A DNA stretch of 64,000 bases, taken from Cytobacillus stercorigallinarum (GTDB lineage: Bacteria; Bacillota; Bacilli; Bacillales; Cytobacillaceae). Shown in pieces: positions 30,801 to 40,080 of this stretch (positions within the stretch are counted from its first letter, which is position 1; the number at the start of each line of letters is the position of its first letter). The notes under the pieces were generated by a model. It had not been told where the DNA came from. It saw only the letters and a program-made list of their open reading frames with translations, and made no database searches. The position numbers were made by a program, and so were the translations under genes. The stretch is taken from assembly GCF_014836495.1 (NCBI RefSeq), contig NZ_JACSQT010000005.1:62001-126000 (forward strand). The letters run 5' to 3'.

Positions 30801-31084
30801 CAATATCCCTCCAACTCATTAATAAATTTATTTTAACTTAGAATTTTCCGAATAAACTGTCTATTAATGTTGGATTATTTATATTTTTTTGTGATTTATC
30901 ACTTTGTTTTATATAGTTATTTATCCATTTATTCGATTTTTTATATAAATATAAAAAATATATAAATCTACTGCTTTTATTTTTCTTCTATTTATAAACA
31001 GTGTCATTCTTGCATAAAAGATCTGGTCTAATTCCGGTACATTAGACTTGTCTCTTTTAATTGAAGGCTGATTCTCACTCAAAA
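30801..31084. other. AT-rich region upstream of hutU
   Basis: No gene. A weak -35-like TAGACA with 17 bases to TAAGTT lies on the minus strand about 50 bases before hutU. No cre or HutP-type antiterminator hairpin recognised. Confidence 0.4.
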
Positions 31085-31142
31085 CAAAAAATCCAAACAA
31101 CCATTCTAATTTCTTTAAGGAAAATTGAATGATTGTTCGGAT
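31085..31142 (-). terminator. terminator of the dehydrogenase gene
   Basis: Long imperfect stem of about 20 bp (31091-31112 with 31121-31142) followed on the minus strand by TTTTTTG. Confidence 0.8.
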
Positions 31143-31151
31143 TAAGTTTGT

Positions 31152-32105
31152 TTATGATTTCGAGACGAGATGTTCTAGTTGTTCGTCATTGATAAAACGC
31201 TGTATATTTTCTAGCGTCAGCTGGTTAATTCTTTGCACTGCTTCAAAAGTAGCCCCACCAATATGAGGAGTTGCTATCACATTTGCTTGCTTTGACAACT
31301 CCGTAATGGAAGGCTCTTTCTCAAAAACATCTAATGCTGCACCTTTGATCACCTGATTTTTTAATGCTGCAAGCAGGTCGACTTCATTCACTAATCCGCC
31401 GCGTGAGATATTGATAAGAAACGCACTCGGCTTCATTTTTGCTAACGTTTTTTCATTGATTAGATGGCGATTTTTCTCAGATAACGACGTAGAGAGAATA
31501 ATGTAGTCAGCAGTTGATAGTAATTCGTCAAGTTCAGTAAAGGTAACATTCAGCTCTTTCGCTTTTTCCTCATTTCGATAATGGCCGAAAGCAATGACTG
31601 ACATATCAAAACCACTTGCTCTTTTAGCAATTGCTTGTCCGATTGCACCGAAACCAATAATCCCTAACTTCTTCCCGTAGACTTCGTTACCCATAGAGAG
31701 CTGCCATGTACCCGTTTTCATCTCATGATCTTTTTGCGCAATTTGTCTTGAAATTGACAATAATAACGAAAAGCCAAGATCTGCTGCGGAATGTGCATTT
31801 TGCCCTGGTGCATTTGTAACAACAATCCCTTTTTTCTCAGCATAGTGCACATCGATATTATCGTACCCTGCTCCGAATTTAATAATGTACTTTAAATTGG
31901 GGGCATGGTCAATGACTTCTTGATCAATTTTCACAATAGCAACGACGATGATATCAACATCTTCGACTTCTTGTAATAATTGTGATTTTGTAAGTCCACT
32001 ATCACTATGAACGAACTTCACTTCAGCATTTAACCGCTTCGCTTCTTCTATAATTGTCGGATATTCCTCGATAAATGGATCTCTAATTAAATATAAAACT
32101 TTCAT
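31152..32105 (-). CDS. D-isomer-specific 2-hydroxyacid dehydrogenase
   Basis: 317 residues. NAD-binding motif GIIGFGAIGQAIAKRA, and the catalytic set Arg (NISRGGLVNE), Glu (DVFEKEPS) and His (TPHIGGAT) are intact, so it should reduce a 2-keto acid or oxidise the D-hydroxy acid. No ACT domain, hence not a full SerA. It starts 30 bases after the AraC-type response regulator gene and is probably cotranscribed with it and controlled by it. The substrate is unknown; glyoxylate/hydroxypyruvate or 3-phosphoglycerate are possible. Confidence 0.85.
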   Translation of the reverse strand: MKVLYLIRDPFIEEYPTIIEEAKRLNAEVKFVHSDSGLTKSQLLQEVEDVDIIVVAIVKIDQEVIDHAPNLKYIIKFGAGYDNIDVHYAEKKGIVVTNAPGQNAHSAADLGFSLLLSISRQIAQKDHEMKTGTWQLSMGNEVYGKKLGIIGFGAIGQAIAKRASGFDMSVIAFGHYRNEEKAKELNVTFTELDELLSTADYIILSTSLSEKNRHLINEKTLAKMKPSAFLINISRGGLVNEVDLLAALKNQVIKGAALDVFEKEPSITELSKQANVIATPHIGGATFEAVQRINQLTLENIQRFINDEQLEHLVSKS

Positions 32106-32135
32106 TTTTCATCTTCACCTTTATGTTCATTTTTG

Positions 32136-33590
32136 TTAGGACGTACGACTTGTGTTTGCACGAAAAGTACTTGGAGAGCACTTCATTATTTGATTAAAGA
32201 CTTTATTAAAATATTGTTGATTACGATAACCACATTCTTTCGCAATCATTTTAATTGGAAGATTTGTTTCCGTCAATTGCTGAGTCGCCTTTTTTATACG
32301 GCGCATCGTAACGATTTCCCTAAAAGATTGCTTATAATATTTCGTTAATAAGGAGCTAATATAGCTCGTATTACGATTAAATTTGGCAGCAATCATATCT
32401 AAACTCATCTCTTTCTCATGAAAATGTTCTTCAATATAATGATATATTTGCTTGGCTAACTTCTCAGACTTCGAGTCTAGTTGCATGTCTGTATCTATTA
32501 ATCTAGCTATCAACTTGATCATTTCTTCAATTACTCGATAGATAAGAGGTGAGTAGAGAATCGTCTGGAATAATGCTTGATACTTTTCTTCCTTTTCTTT
32601 ATCAATTAAATGCCTTGCAATCATGTATCGTCTAATTTGTGCCAAAATACTAGTTAATCTAATTCTAATTATAGCTGGATCAGGATAAGGGGACGTTAGG
32701 CTTAAAAATTGTTCATATAGCCATGTTTTGATTGCTTTTATATCCCCCCGCCGTAAATGATCAATCCAAAACTCTTGCTCTTTTGGTGTTAAAAAAGGGT
32801 CGATGCTCACCCATTCGTTGGCTGACCATGGAATAAGCTTATTTAAACCGGTGTAGAAGGAAAGCTCCATTCGTTGCTTAATCTTGCCGTATTGTGATTG
32901 CAGTAGACCTTTATCATTTGAATTTCCTTCGGCTAAAATGATTGCTTCATTTGATTCTTTCGCCCATCCACGAATAAAGGTATGGCATTTTCTTAAAAGA
33001 TCTTGGTCATTCTCCTCTACAAGGCATAAAATCATCTCAGGTAAAAGAAATACTTTTCTGACATTCGCCCATGAATGACCGATTACATAGGTATATAACT
33101 TAAATATTTCATTTGGATGAACAGTTCTCATTCCTATAACCTTTACATGATGGGCTTGATCTGTTTGCAGAAAGGTTCGTTCTTCAGTATCGTCCTCGGC
33201 TATTTGTGCATGGTTAAGACTTTTTCTATGTATACGATAAAGCATTCTAAGTGATCGAAGCACATCCTCTGGAGACACAGGTTTTACTAATAAATCACTC
33301 ACTCCTATTTCAATCGCTTTCTTTGCCTGATCAAAAGTAGGTTCAATCGTCATTGCTAATATTTTTATGTTAAAGATCGGGACAAGCTGTTTTAATTTCT
33401 TATACGCCCCTGAAGCAAACATTTCCATTTCCAACAATAAGAGATCCGGACTTTGTTTTTCAATGATTGTGAATACTTCATTTGTAGATGATCTTATTTC
33501 AATTTGCCAAGTAGGATAGACGGTTTTAATTAACCATTTTAATCCCTCTGCATCGTTGTGATCTCGATCAGCAATCAAAATCTTATACAT
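32136..33590 (-). CDS. AraC-type response regulator with Glu at the phospho-acceptor site
   Basis: 484 residues. An N-terminal receiver domain (1-120) keeps Asp8/Asp10, Thr81 and Lys103 (LVKPV), but the phosphorylation site reads LLLLEMEMF, with Glu54 in place of Asp. A long middle region (about 130-375) has no recognised fold, and two AraC helix-turn-helix motifs lie at about 385-480 (MSLDMIAAKFNRNTSYISSL and MIAKECGYRNQQYFNKVF). No sensor kinase is beside it. A Glu can mimic the phosphorylated state, so the protein may be permanently active or controlled otherwise. It likely regulates the dehydrogenase gene 30 bases downstream. ATG has a GGAGATGATGGC leader. Confidence 0.87.
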   Translation of the reverse strand: MYKILIADRDHNDAEGLKWLIKTVYPTWQIEIRSSTNEVFTIIEKQSPDLLLLEMEMFASGAYKKLKQLVPIFNIKILAMTIEPTFDQAKKAIEIGVSDLLVKPVSPEDVLRSLRMLYRIHRKSLNHAQIAEDDTEERTFLQTDQAHHVKVIGMRTVHPNEIFKLYTYVIGHSWANVRKVFLLPEMILCLVEENDQDLLRKCHTFIRGWAKESNEAIILAEGNSNDKGLLQSQYGKIKQRMELSFYTGLNKLIPWSANEWVSIDPFLTPKEQEFWIDHLRRGDIKAIKTWLYEQFLSLTSPYPDPAIIRIRLTSILAQIRRYMIARHLIDKEKEEKYQALFQTILYSPLIYRVIEEMIKLIARLIDTDMQLDSKSEKLAKQIYHYIEEHFHEKEMSLDMIAAKFNRNTSYISSLLTKYYKQSFREIVTMRRIKKATQQLTETNLPIKMIAKECGYRNQQYFNKVFNQIMKCSPSTFRANTSRTS

Positions 33591-33726
33591 GCCATCATCT
33601 CCTTTTTATTATGTTAGCTTAAAATGCAAAAGTAAACAATTTTGAAAAAAAGATAAAAATGAGACAAGTTCTGTTGTTCTCCCAGCATACATATGAAGTA
33701 CAACCTAATAAATGAGGAGAGATAGA

Positions 33727-34176
33727 ATGAAATTCCTAATTATTACAAAGCAAACGATGATCACTGTTTTATTAGTCATTGCCCTTATTGCATCTGCTTC
33801 TGTATGGCTTATATCAAAGAATGGGAGTTTAGCTGTATTCGGGGAGACGACAGAAACAACAAGGGAGATTGAAATGGTCACGACAGAATATAAAACAACA
33901 ATGGAAAATGGACAAGAAATGGAAGTGTATCGCTGGGATCCAGGAACTGTATTTTTAGAGGTTGGAGAAAAAGTCAATTTAAATATACTAGGTGTGATGG
34001 GTAAGGAACATTCCTTTTATGTAGAGGGGACTGATATTAAAGGTGTGGTTCAAAAAGGAGAAGAAACCAAGGTCCCTCTCCAATTTGACGAAAAAGGTAC
34101 CTATCAACTCATCTGCCATAACCATTCTCAAGCAGAAGATCATGGGAAAATGATCGCTTACATTGTTGTGCAATAA
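33727..34176 (+). CDS. membrane-anchored cupredoxin-like protein
   Basis: 149 residues. One N-terminal membrane helix (TVLLVIALIASASVWLI) places the rest outside the cell. The C-terminal half is a cupredoxin fold with candidate type-1 copper ligands His95 (GKEHSFYV), Cys130 and His131/His133 (ICHNHS) and Met142 (GKMIAY). It may carry electrons or handle copper. ATG 33727 follows GAGGAGA; the upstream ATG of the longer frame overlaps that ribosome binding site. No operon partner. Confidence 0.75.
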   Translation: MKFLIITKQTMITVLLVIALIASASVWLISKNGSLAVFGETTETTREIEMVTTEYKTTMENGQEMEVYRWDPGTVFLEVGEKVNLNILGVMGKEHSFYVEGTDIKGVVQKGEETKVPLQFDEKGTYQLICHNHSQAEDHGKMIAYIVVQ

Positions 34177-34472
34177 TTGTATTTTTCTCGATGGATAAAA
34201 AATTCATTCACATACAAGCAAGAGACATGATGTTTCAAGTAACAAAAGCCAATGAATAATGACGCGAACAAACTTAACATTCGGTTGAGTTTGTTCGTAC
34301 ACCATTGTAGCCATTCAACTCTTCCTAGTCTCTCGGGAAGCTATAGCCTGCGCAAGAGGATCCCATTATTGTTACAGTTATGCTTTTTCAAGATGTGCCA
34401 CAATAGTAATCTACTAGTTAAATAACGCTCTAACCTCAAAAGACACAATTAGATTATCGCAAAAGGAATTAA
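34177..34472. other. gene-free region with an inverted repeat
   Basis: No reading frame supported. It holds a 14-bp inverted repeat (34265-34278 with 34284-34297, arm CGAACAAACTTAAC with one G-T pair) lacking a T tract; it may end transcription of the cupredoxin gene weakly. Confidence 0.5.
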
Positions 34473-34501
34473 TAAAAAAACTGCCGTAATCATACGACAG
34501 T
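34473..34501 (-). terminator. terminator of the LysM-CAP gene
   Basis: 9-bp stem with one G-T pair (34480-34488 with 34493-34501), 4-base loop, then seven to eight Ts on the minus strand. Confidence 0.88.
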
Positions 34502-34520
34502 CGGTTTCCTTTCTATATTA

Positions 34521-35153
34521 TTATTTTGAAATAAACATTTGTGTCCAATAGTGACCGTAAGAGCCACCTTTAGCATAGCCAACACCGATCTCAGTGAACT
34601 GACTAGATAGGATATTTTTACGGTGTCCATCGCTGTTCATCCATGCTGTTACAACAGCTTGTGCACTTGTTTGGCCAGCTGCAATATTTTCCCCTGCTGC
34701 ATTGTATGTTAGCCCAAAATCTTTTATCATTTGAAAAGGTGTGCCATATGTAGGAGATTGATGACTAAAGTAACGACGATCGATCATGTCTTGAGATTTA
34801 AAGCGTGCCACTCGCGCGAGCTCCCAATTTTCTTTTAATGGTTTTAAGCCCTCTTTAGCGCGCTCTTCGTTTACAAGCTGAACGACTTGTGATTCCATTG
34901 ATAATGTAGCTTGAGCAGTAGAGGGAATTTGAACTGTTTGACCAGGGTAAATAAGGTTAGGATTACCGATTTGCTTATTAGCTTGAATAATCTCTAGCAC
35001 CCCTACTTGATACTTCACCGCTATTTTCCACATTGTATCACCGGATTGCACTGTATGTACGGTTTGAGCACTTGCTATATTTTTTATTCCAAAGACAAGA
35101 GTGACAGTTAACAAAAATAATGATAAGTATTTAGTTATTTTTTTCATATTCAT
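34521..35153 (-). CDS. secreted LysM and CAP-domain protein
   Basis: 210 residues. Signal peptide (cleavage near ASA-Q, residue 29), one LysM domain (about 32-76, VHTVQSGDTMWKIA), then a CAP/SCP domain (about 87-210) with LVNEERAKEGLKPLK, FKSQDMIDRRYFSHQSP, GENIAAG and WMNSDGHRKNIL. B. subtilis YkwD and several spore-coat-associated proteins share this domain. It should sit in the cell wall or spore cortex; the activity of bacterial CAP domains is unknown. The ribosome binding site is weak; ATG 35153 and 35147 are both possible. Monocistronic. Confidence 0.85.
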   Translation of the reverse strand: MNMKKITKYLSLFLLTVTLVFGIKNIASAQTVHTVQSGDTMWKIAVKYQVGVLEIIQANKQIGNPNLIYPGQTVQIPSTAQATLSMESQVVQLVNEERAKEGLKPLKENWELARVARFKSQDMIDRRYFSHQSPTYGTPFQMIKDFGLTYNAAGENIAAGQTSAQAVVTAWMNSDGHRKNILSSQFTEIGVGYAKGGSYGHYWTQMFISK

Positions 35154-35418
35154 ATTAAACCAAAATCTATTAAACTATTATAGCGGTAATTGTTGGCTAC
35201 ATTGGGTAAAAGAAGCTTAGTTAGTAAATGAAAGGGTATGCAGGAAAAAACATTACCATAAAAATTTTATTAAACAATGGTGTAGGGAATTTGCCTTTAT
35301 TCTCGTCTATTCTTATGATAATGTAAGTTACTTGATAGAATCAGATGACAGCAATAGGAAAAATGATTATAATGGAGTAATGACATTAGAAACTGATAGA
35401 ATAGAAAGGTATTGAGAG

Positions 35419-36018
35419 ATGAACGAAATCAATATTAGTTTATTTAGAGGAATAAATGACCTAGGCTTTGAATATCCAGCTTTAAATCCAATGATTGTTT
35501 TTATTGCCGAATATACAGTGATTTTATTAGCCTTAATTACTTTGATGTATTGGTTTACACGTAAAACAAAAAATCGTTATATGGTGATGACGGCAGGATT
35601 TACATTTATTTTAGCTGAAATTATTGGTAAGTTCGTTGTTAGCAAACTTCACTTTAACTACCAACCTTTTGTTGAATTGGATAACGTCAATCAGCTAATA
35701 GAGAAAACGGCGAATAATTCTTTTCCAAGCGATCATACGATATTATTCTTTTCATTCTGTATCGTCTTTTGGCTATTTAATAAGAAAAATATATTGTGGC
35801 CCATTCTTGCTGTATTAGTAGGTATTTCACGAATATGGGTTGGTGTCCATTATCCATTTGATGTGATAACAGGAGCACTCATTGCCATCATTTGTGCGTT
35901 TATCATGTATAACCTCATAGGTAGAATGCAAATGTTCACGACATTATTGGAAGTTTACGAAAAAATAGAAGAAAAAGTATGGCCAAGAAAAACTAAAGGT
36001 AGACATTTAAATCGATAG
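35419..36018 (+). CDS. bcrC: undecaprenyl-diphosphate phosphatase, PAP2 family (BcrC-like)
   Basis: 199 residues with five to six membrane helices. Recycles undecaprenyl pyrophosphate to the monophosphate carrier for wall synthesis and protects against bacitracin. C2 motif SFPSDH (101-106) and C3 motif SRIWVGVHYPFDV (Ser137, Arg138, His144, Asp148) are intact. In C1, where BcrC proteins have ...RPF, this protein has KLHFNYQPF, with Gln82 replacing the conserved Arg. The rest, including overall length, fits BcrC. Monocistronic with a terminator downstream. Confidence 0.82.
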   Translation: MNEINISLFRGINDLGFEYPALNPMIVFIAEYTVILLALITLMYWFTRKTKNRYMVMTAGFTFILAEIIGKFVVSKLHFNYQPFVELDNVNQLIEKTANNSFPSDHTILFFSFCIVFWLFNKKNILWPILAVLVGISRIWVGVHYPFDVITGALIAIICAFIMYNLIGRMQMFTTLLEVYEKIEEKVWPRKTKGRHLNR

Positions 36019-36025
36019 AAGCGGG

Positions 36026-36053
36026 ATGGATCTTTTTAGATCCATTCTTTTTT
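36026..36053 (+). terminator. terminator of bcrC
   Basis: 8-bp perfect stem ATGGATCT (36026-36033) with 36038-36045, TTTT loop, followed by TCTTTTTT. Confidence 0.88.
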
Positions 36054-36149
36054 GGCTCTAAGTTAAAGGGAAAGCTAGATAGCATTTGCTCAATTATTTA
36101 GTGAAAATACCTAATGAAACAGTGGAAACGCCTTATAATTGGTATTCAA

Positions 36150-36302
36150 TCACTTTTTCTTTTTGAGTAAGGCAACCGCTTTTGCTAGATCTTCATCTTC
36201 TTTCCTGAGTAACGGACAAAAACCCTCTGCTCTGCTTTCATCCGCGTCTTCTCTTCTGCATGAAGTGCCAACGCTTTGAACACCTGCTTCTTTATTAGCA
36301 AT
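36150..36302 (-). pseudogene. possible decayed gene fragment
   Basis: An open frame of 50 codons without start or ribosome binding site reads ANKEAGVQSVGTSCRRED and ends RKEDEDLAKAVALLKKKK before TGA. The ending looks like a real protein C-terminus (charged amphipathic helix and Lys tail), but I recognise no family. It precedes the nadE terminator. Confidence 0.3.
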
Positions 36303-36363
36303 TCAAAGTCAGTAGATTGGTCAAAACCTCTAATCATTTTAATTTATGTACTTACTTCCCTCC

Positions 36364-36393
36364 AAAAAAAACAGACTGCCACCTAGCAGTCTG
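36364..36393 (-). terminator. terminator of the NAD operon
   Basis: 8-bp perfect stem CAGACTGC (36372-36379) with 36386-36393, then eight Ts on the minus strand. Confidence 0.9.
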
Positions 36394-36402
36394 CCTACAA
36401 CA

Positions 36403-37224
36403 TTATTTCCACCAGTCGTCATGCATAGAGGCTGGCATTTGTCTTTTATGTTCTGTTATGATATACCTTTGCTCAATTTTCTTAGCAGCTTCGGCACTGA
36501 CTTCTTTTCCTTCTAAATAGTCATCAAGCTCATCATAAGTAATCCCTAATTCTGTCTCATCAGCCTGTCCTGGTGATTGATCAAGTAGATCTGCTGTCGG
36601 TACTTTCATATAAATTCTCTCTTCTGCACCTAGCTCTTTTAGTAGGGCTTTACCTTGACGCTTGGATAAGCCTGCTAGTGGCAATAAGTCTGCTCCGCCA
36701 TCACCGTACTTCGTATAAAATCCTGTAACTGCTTCTGCAGCGTGGTCCGTCCCAATCACTAAAAGACCCATTTCTCCACCGAAAATATATTGGGCAATCA
36801 TACGTGTTCTTGCTTTCACATTCCCTTTATGGAAATCTTTTAGCTCAGCAATATCGGCCACATCATTATATACTTTTTGAATTTCATCGACTGGTGATTT
36901 CACATTATAAACATATGTTTCATCCGGTTGAATAAATTGCAATGCTCTTTGTGCGTCATCTTCATCATGTTGCTCTCCGTATGGTAATCGAATCGCCACG
37001 AACTTTGCTTCATATCCTTCCGTCCGTAATTCCTCTACTGCTATCTGTGCTAATCGTCCGGCTAGTGAAGAGTCTTGACCACCACTTATACCCAATACAA
37101 ATCCTTTAGCATGAGCACCCTTGACATAACTTTTCAAAAAACTAATTCGTTCACTGATCTCCTCTTTTACATCAATGAATGATTTTACATGTAAAGCAGC
37201 GCGAATCTTATCTTGCATGGACAT
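36403..37224 (-). CDS. nadE: NH3-dependent NAD+ synthetase
   Basis: 273 residues. Adenylates deamido-NAD and amidates it with ammonia to NAD+, the last step of NAD synthesis. The ATP-pyrophosphatase P-loop SGGQDSSL (47-54) is intact, followed by [20 protein letters not shown] and the adenosine-binding segment [10 protein letters not shown]; no glutaminase domain is fused. Length equals B. subtilis NadE. It is the last gene of the operon, 17 bases after pncB. Confidence 0.96.
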   Translation of the reverse strand: MSMQDKIRAALHVKSFIDVKEEISERISFLKSYVKGAHAKGFVLGISGGQDSSLAGRLAQIAVEELRTEGYEAKFVAIRLPYGEQHDEDDAQRALQFIQPDETYVYNVKSPVDEIQKVYNDVADIAELKDFHKGNVKARTRMIAQYIFGGEMGLLVIGTDHAAEAVTGFYTKYGDGGADLLPLAGLSKRQGKALLKELGAEERIYMKVPTADLLDQSPGQADETELGITYDELDDYLEGKEVSAEAAKKIEQRYIITEHKRQMPASMHDDWWK

Positions 37225-37241
37225 TATTACTCATCCTTTCA

Positions 37242-38717
37242 TCAAGCGTCAGCATTTAGGCTATCTTTAATTTTTTTCTTAATTGAATCGATCAGTTCTA
37301 TTTTGTTATTCCAGCAAATTGGGCTTAAGTCTACAGGATATTCTTCCGGATTTAATGACCTTCTATACTCATGCCATAATAGAGAAAGGTTTTCTTTCAC
37401 GTATCCTTGTATCTCCTGTAGACTTGGCTTTTCGTATACTAATTGACCATTCGTAAAGATGTCCTGATGTAAGTCTTTCGCTTCGAAATTGGTGACAAAT
37501 TTACTAATATAGGTGTGGACAGGGTGGAACATTTTTAAACGTTCTTCTTCTTTAGGATTTTCACTCTCAAGAGCGATATAATCACCCTCTGATTTGTGAT
37601 TTTCCCTATTTATAATTCGATAAACACGTTTCAAACCAGGCGTTGTCACTTTTTCTGGATTCCCACTAATTTTAATTGTGTCATCCATTTCCCCTGCTTC
37701 ATTTTCTATAGACACCATTTTATACACAGCACCAAGTGCAGGTTGGTCATAACCGGTAATCAGCTTTGTCCCAATACCCCAAGAATCAATTTTGGCACCT
37801 TGTGCTTTAAGATTCATAATTGTATATTCATCTAAATCATTAGAAGCAACAATTTTTGTGTTAGTAAATCCAGCTTCATCTAACATTTTTCTAGCTTCTT
37901 TAGATAAATAAGCCAAGTCCCCACTATCAATTCGAATACCGACAAAATTAATGCGATCACCTAACTCTTTTGCAACCTTAATAGCCGTTGGTACACCAGA
38001 ACGAAGCGTATCGTATGTATCAACAAGGAAGGTACAATCTTTATGTGTTTCTGCATATTTGTGAAAAGCAATATATTCATTTTTATATGCTTGTACAAGC
38101 GAGTGAGCATGTGTACCTGCTACTGGTATATTAAACATTTTACCAGCACGTGTGTTAGACGTAGCACCAAACCCACCAATTATAGCCGCTCTTGCTCCCC
38201 AAACGCCGGCATCCATTTCTTGTGCTCTACGGGAGCCAAACTCCATTGCCACACCATCATCTAACACTTCCATAATACGGGCAGCTTTAGTAGCAATTAA
38301 AGTTTGGAAGTTGATAATGTTTAATAAAGCTGTTTCAATTAATTGCGCTTGAGCAAGTGGTGCTTCAATTCTTACAATTGGTTCGTTGGCAAAAACAAGC
38401 TCACCTTCAACCATTGAACGAATACTACCTGTAAAACGTAAATTCGCTAAATAATCAAGAAAAGCTTCAGGATAATGTAATTCATCTCGCAAATAAGCAA
38501 TATCACTCTTAGAAAATTCGAATCCTTGCAGGTAATCAATGATGCGTTCAAGACCTGCAAACACACCATAGCCGTTTCCAAAAGGAAGCTTTCTAAAATA
38601 AATATCAAAAACCGCTTTTTTATCATGTATGCCATCTTGCCAATATGTTTGTGCCATATTAATTTGATATAAGTCTGTGTGTAATGCCATGCTGTCGTCT
38701 GGATATGGCTTGTTCAT
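37242..38717 (-). CDS. pncB: nicotinate phosphoribosyltransferase
   Basis: 491 residues. Converts nicotinate and PRPP to nicotinate mononucleotide (Preiss-Handler salvage). Recognisable stretches: LHTDLYQINMAQTYW, FDIYFRKLPFGNGY, MEFGSRRAQ, GGFGATSNTRAG, GTHAHSLVQAY with the His region phosphorylated during catalysis, and FVGIRIDSGDL. It lies between pncA (22-base gap) and nadE (17-base gap). Confidence 0.95.
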   Translation of the reverse strand: MNKPYPDDSMALHTDLYQINMAQTYWQDGIHDKKAVFDIYFRKLPFGNGYGVFAGLERIIDYLQGFEFSKSDIAYLRDELHYPEAFLDYLANLRFTGSIRSMVEGELVFANEPIVRIEAPLAQAQLIETALLNIINFQTLIATKAARIMEVLDDGVAMEFGSRRAQEMDAGVWGARAAIIGGFGATSNTRAGKMFNIPVAGTHAHSLVQAYKNEYIAFHKYAETHKDCTFLVDTYDTLRSGVPTAIKVAKELGDRINFVGIRIDSGDLAYLSKEARKMLDEAGFTNTKIVASNDLDEYTIMNLKAQGAKIDSWGIGTKLITGYDQPALGAVYKMVSIENEAGEMDDTIKISGNPEKVTTPGLKRVYRIINRENHKSEGDYIALESENPKEEERLKMFHPVHTYISKFVTNFEAKDLHQDIFTNGQLVYEKPSLQEIQGYVKENLSLLWHEYRRSLNPEEYPVDLSPICWNNKIELIDSIKKKIKDSLNADA

Positions 38718-38739
38718 TCTATTTAATACCCCTTTTTCT

Positions 38740-39282
38740 TTATTTAACTACTGCATTCAGAGAACCAGTAAAATGATCGAGTGCCCATTTATGACCCATT
38801 TCATTAAAACTTGCTGTGGCTCTTTCATAAACAACAATTGAAAATCCTTTGTTATAAGCATCTACAGCCGTATGTAGTACACATATATCTGTACAAACGC
38901 CAACTAAATGCAATTCGCTAATGTTTCGTTCTCTTAATACAAGTTCTAAATTCGTTCCACAAAAAGCACTGTACCTTGTCTTATCTAACCACTTTACATG
39001 GCCTAAACCTTTATTTTCCTCGAAAACTTGTTTTAATTTACCATATAGCTCTCTACCCTCTGTCCCTTTTATATTATGAGGTGGATATAGCTTTGTTTCG
39101 GGATGAAAATGATCATCTTCTTCATGGCAATCAATAGCCATAACAGTTAAATCACCATTTTTAATAAAATCTTCTGTTATTCGTACAATCTCATCTTCAA
39201 TAGCAATGGCCGGTTCTCCACAAGGTAATGCTCCGTTAACAAAATCATTGGTATAATCAATATTAATCAAAGCCCTAGCCAA
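38740..39282 (-). CDS. pncA: nicotinamidase
   Basis: 180 residues from TTG 39282, 6 bases after GGGGGAG; a longer frame from ATG 39297 would include the ribosome binding site. Hydrolyses nicotinamide to nicotinate. Catalytic triad Asp9 (NIDYTNDF), Lys101 (DKTRYSAF) and Cys134 (GVCTDICVLHT), metal site DCHEEDDHFH. Second gene of the NAD salvage operon, nicely preceding pncB in the pathway. Confidence 0.93.
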   Translation of the reverse strand: MARALINIDYTNDFVNGALPCGEPAIAIEDEIVRITEDFIKNGDLTVMAIDCHEEDDHFHPETKLYPPHNIKGTEGRELYGKLKQVFEENKGLGHVKWLDKTRYSAFCGTNLELVLRERNISELHLVGVCTDICVLHTAVDAYNKGFSIVVYERATASFNEMGHKWALDHFTGSLNAVVK

Positions 39283-39305
39283 AAGTATCTCCCCCATTAT
39301 CTTTC

Positions 39306-40052
39306 TTAATATCGTCCTGTATATATAGGTTTCACTACTTCTACTTCATTAAACCTATATAATTGCGTTGCTTTTTTTGACGTTCTTTGCGTCGTTTTCC
39401 CCTCAACCTTTTCTATAAAAGGAAGGGATTTAATTTTCCTAGCAAATGCTTGTTCATTTAGTATAGCGGGATCTTTTGTTACTGTTGATAATACGGCTTG
39501 TAATTCTGAGTATGTAAATTCATCTTGTAATAAATTCTTTGCTGCTGTCGTTTGTAACAGCTCACTTTTGATTACGCTCAGGGCATCATAAATAATTTGC
39601 CGATGATCAAATGCAAGCTCTAATTGCAGGACGTCATTAATATTCACTAATTTAACGTCAGATGCGTCATCATTTGCTTTTATTTGCCTTAAGTCATCTT
39701 CAGAGATAATCGCATAATGGGCATTTGATATAATCCAACCTCTATCATCTCGACCCGGTTCATCATATATGCCAAAATGCTTCATATGCACACAATCAAT
39801 CCCGGTTTCCTCTTTTAATTCCCTAACAGCTGCCTGCAAGGCATTTTCATGAACGCCAACAAAGCCTCCCGGCAGCGCCCACTTCCCTCCCTCTGTATTT
39901 AACTCTCCTTCTGCATTCCATTTAGCTCTCTCAATTAACAAAAGGTTTAAGCTCATAACTGGCGGAGTAAATGGTTTGGATTCCTCTGTAACAATGGTAA
40001 AAACAGCAATATCTGCTGTATAGCCATCTGGTGTACGATATTTTTTAGTCAT
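39306..40052 (-). CDS. Nudix-domain regulator, NrtR-like
   Basis: 248 residues. An N-terminal Nudix domain contains an intact box GFVGVHENALQAAVREL then KEETGI (about 63-85), and the C-terminal third (about 155-248, FTYSELQAVLSTVTKDP... TQLYRFNEVEV) matches the winged-helix domain of NrtR, an ADP-ribose-sensing repressor of NAD genes. Since the catalytic Glu residues are kept, it might still hydrolyse ADP-ribose-type substrates. It leads the pncA-pncB-nadE operon, and a 26-bp inverted repeat overlaps the likely -10 of the operon, which supports autoregulation. Confidence 0.85.
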   Translation of the reverse strand: MTKKYRTPDGYTADIAVFTIVTEESKPFTPPVMSLNLLLIERAKWNAEGELNTEGGKWALPGGFVGVHENALQAAVRELKEETGIDCVHMKHFGIYDEPGRDDRGWIISNAHYAIISEDDLRQIKANDDASDVKLVNINDVLQLELAFDHRQIIYDALSVIKSELLQTTAAKNLLQDEFTYSELQAVLSTVTKDPAILNEQAFARKIKSLPFIEKVEGKTTQRTSKKATQLYRFNEVEVVKPIYTGRY

Positions 40053-40080
40053 AAGGTAATTGCCCCACCACCATTACATT

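Noticed and set aside
34265..34297. 14-bp inverted repeat as an intrinsic terminator or IS end
   Set aside because: No T tract on either side, no second copy in the window and no transposase sequence nearby.
39283..39297. Longer start for pncA (ATG at 39297)
   Set aside because: It would place the ribosome binding site GGGGGAG inside the coding region; known nicotinamidases begin at the equivalent of the TTG.
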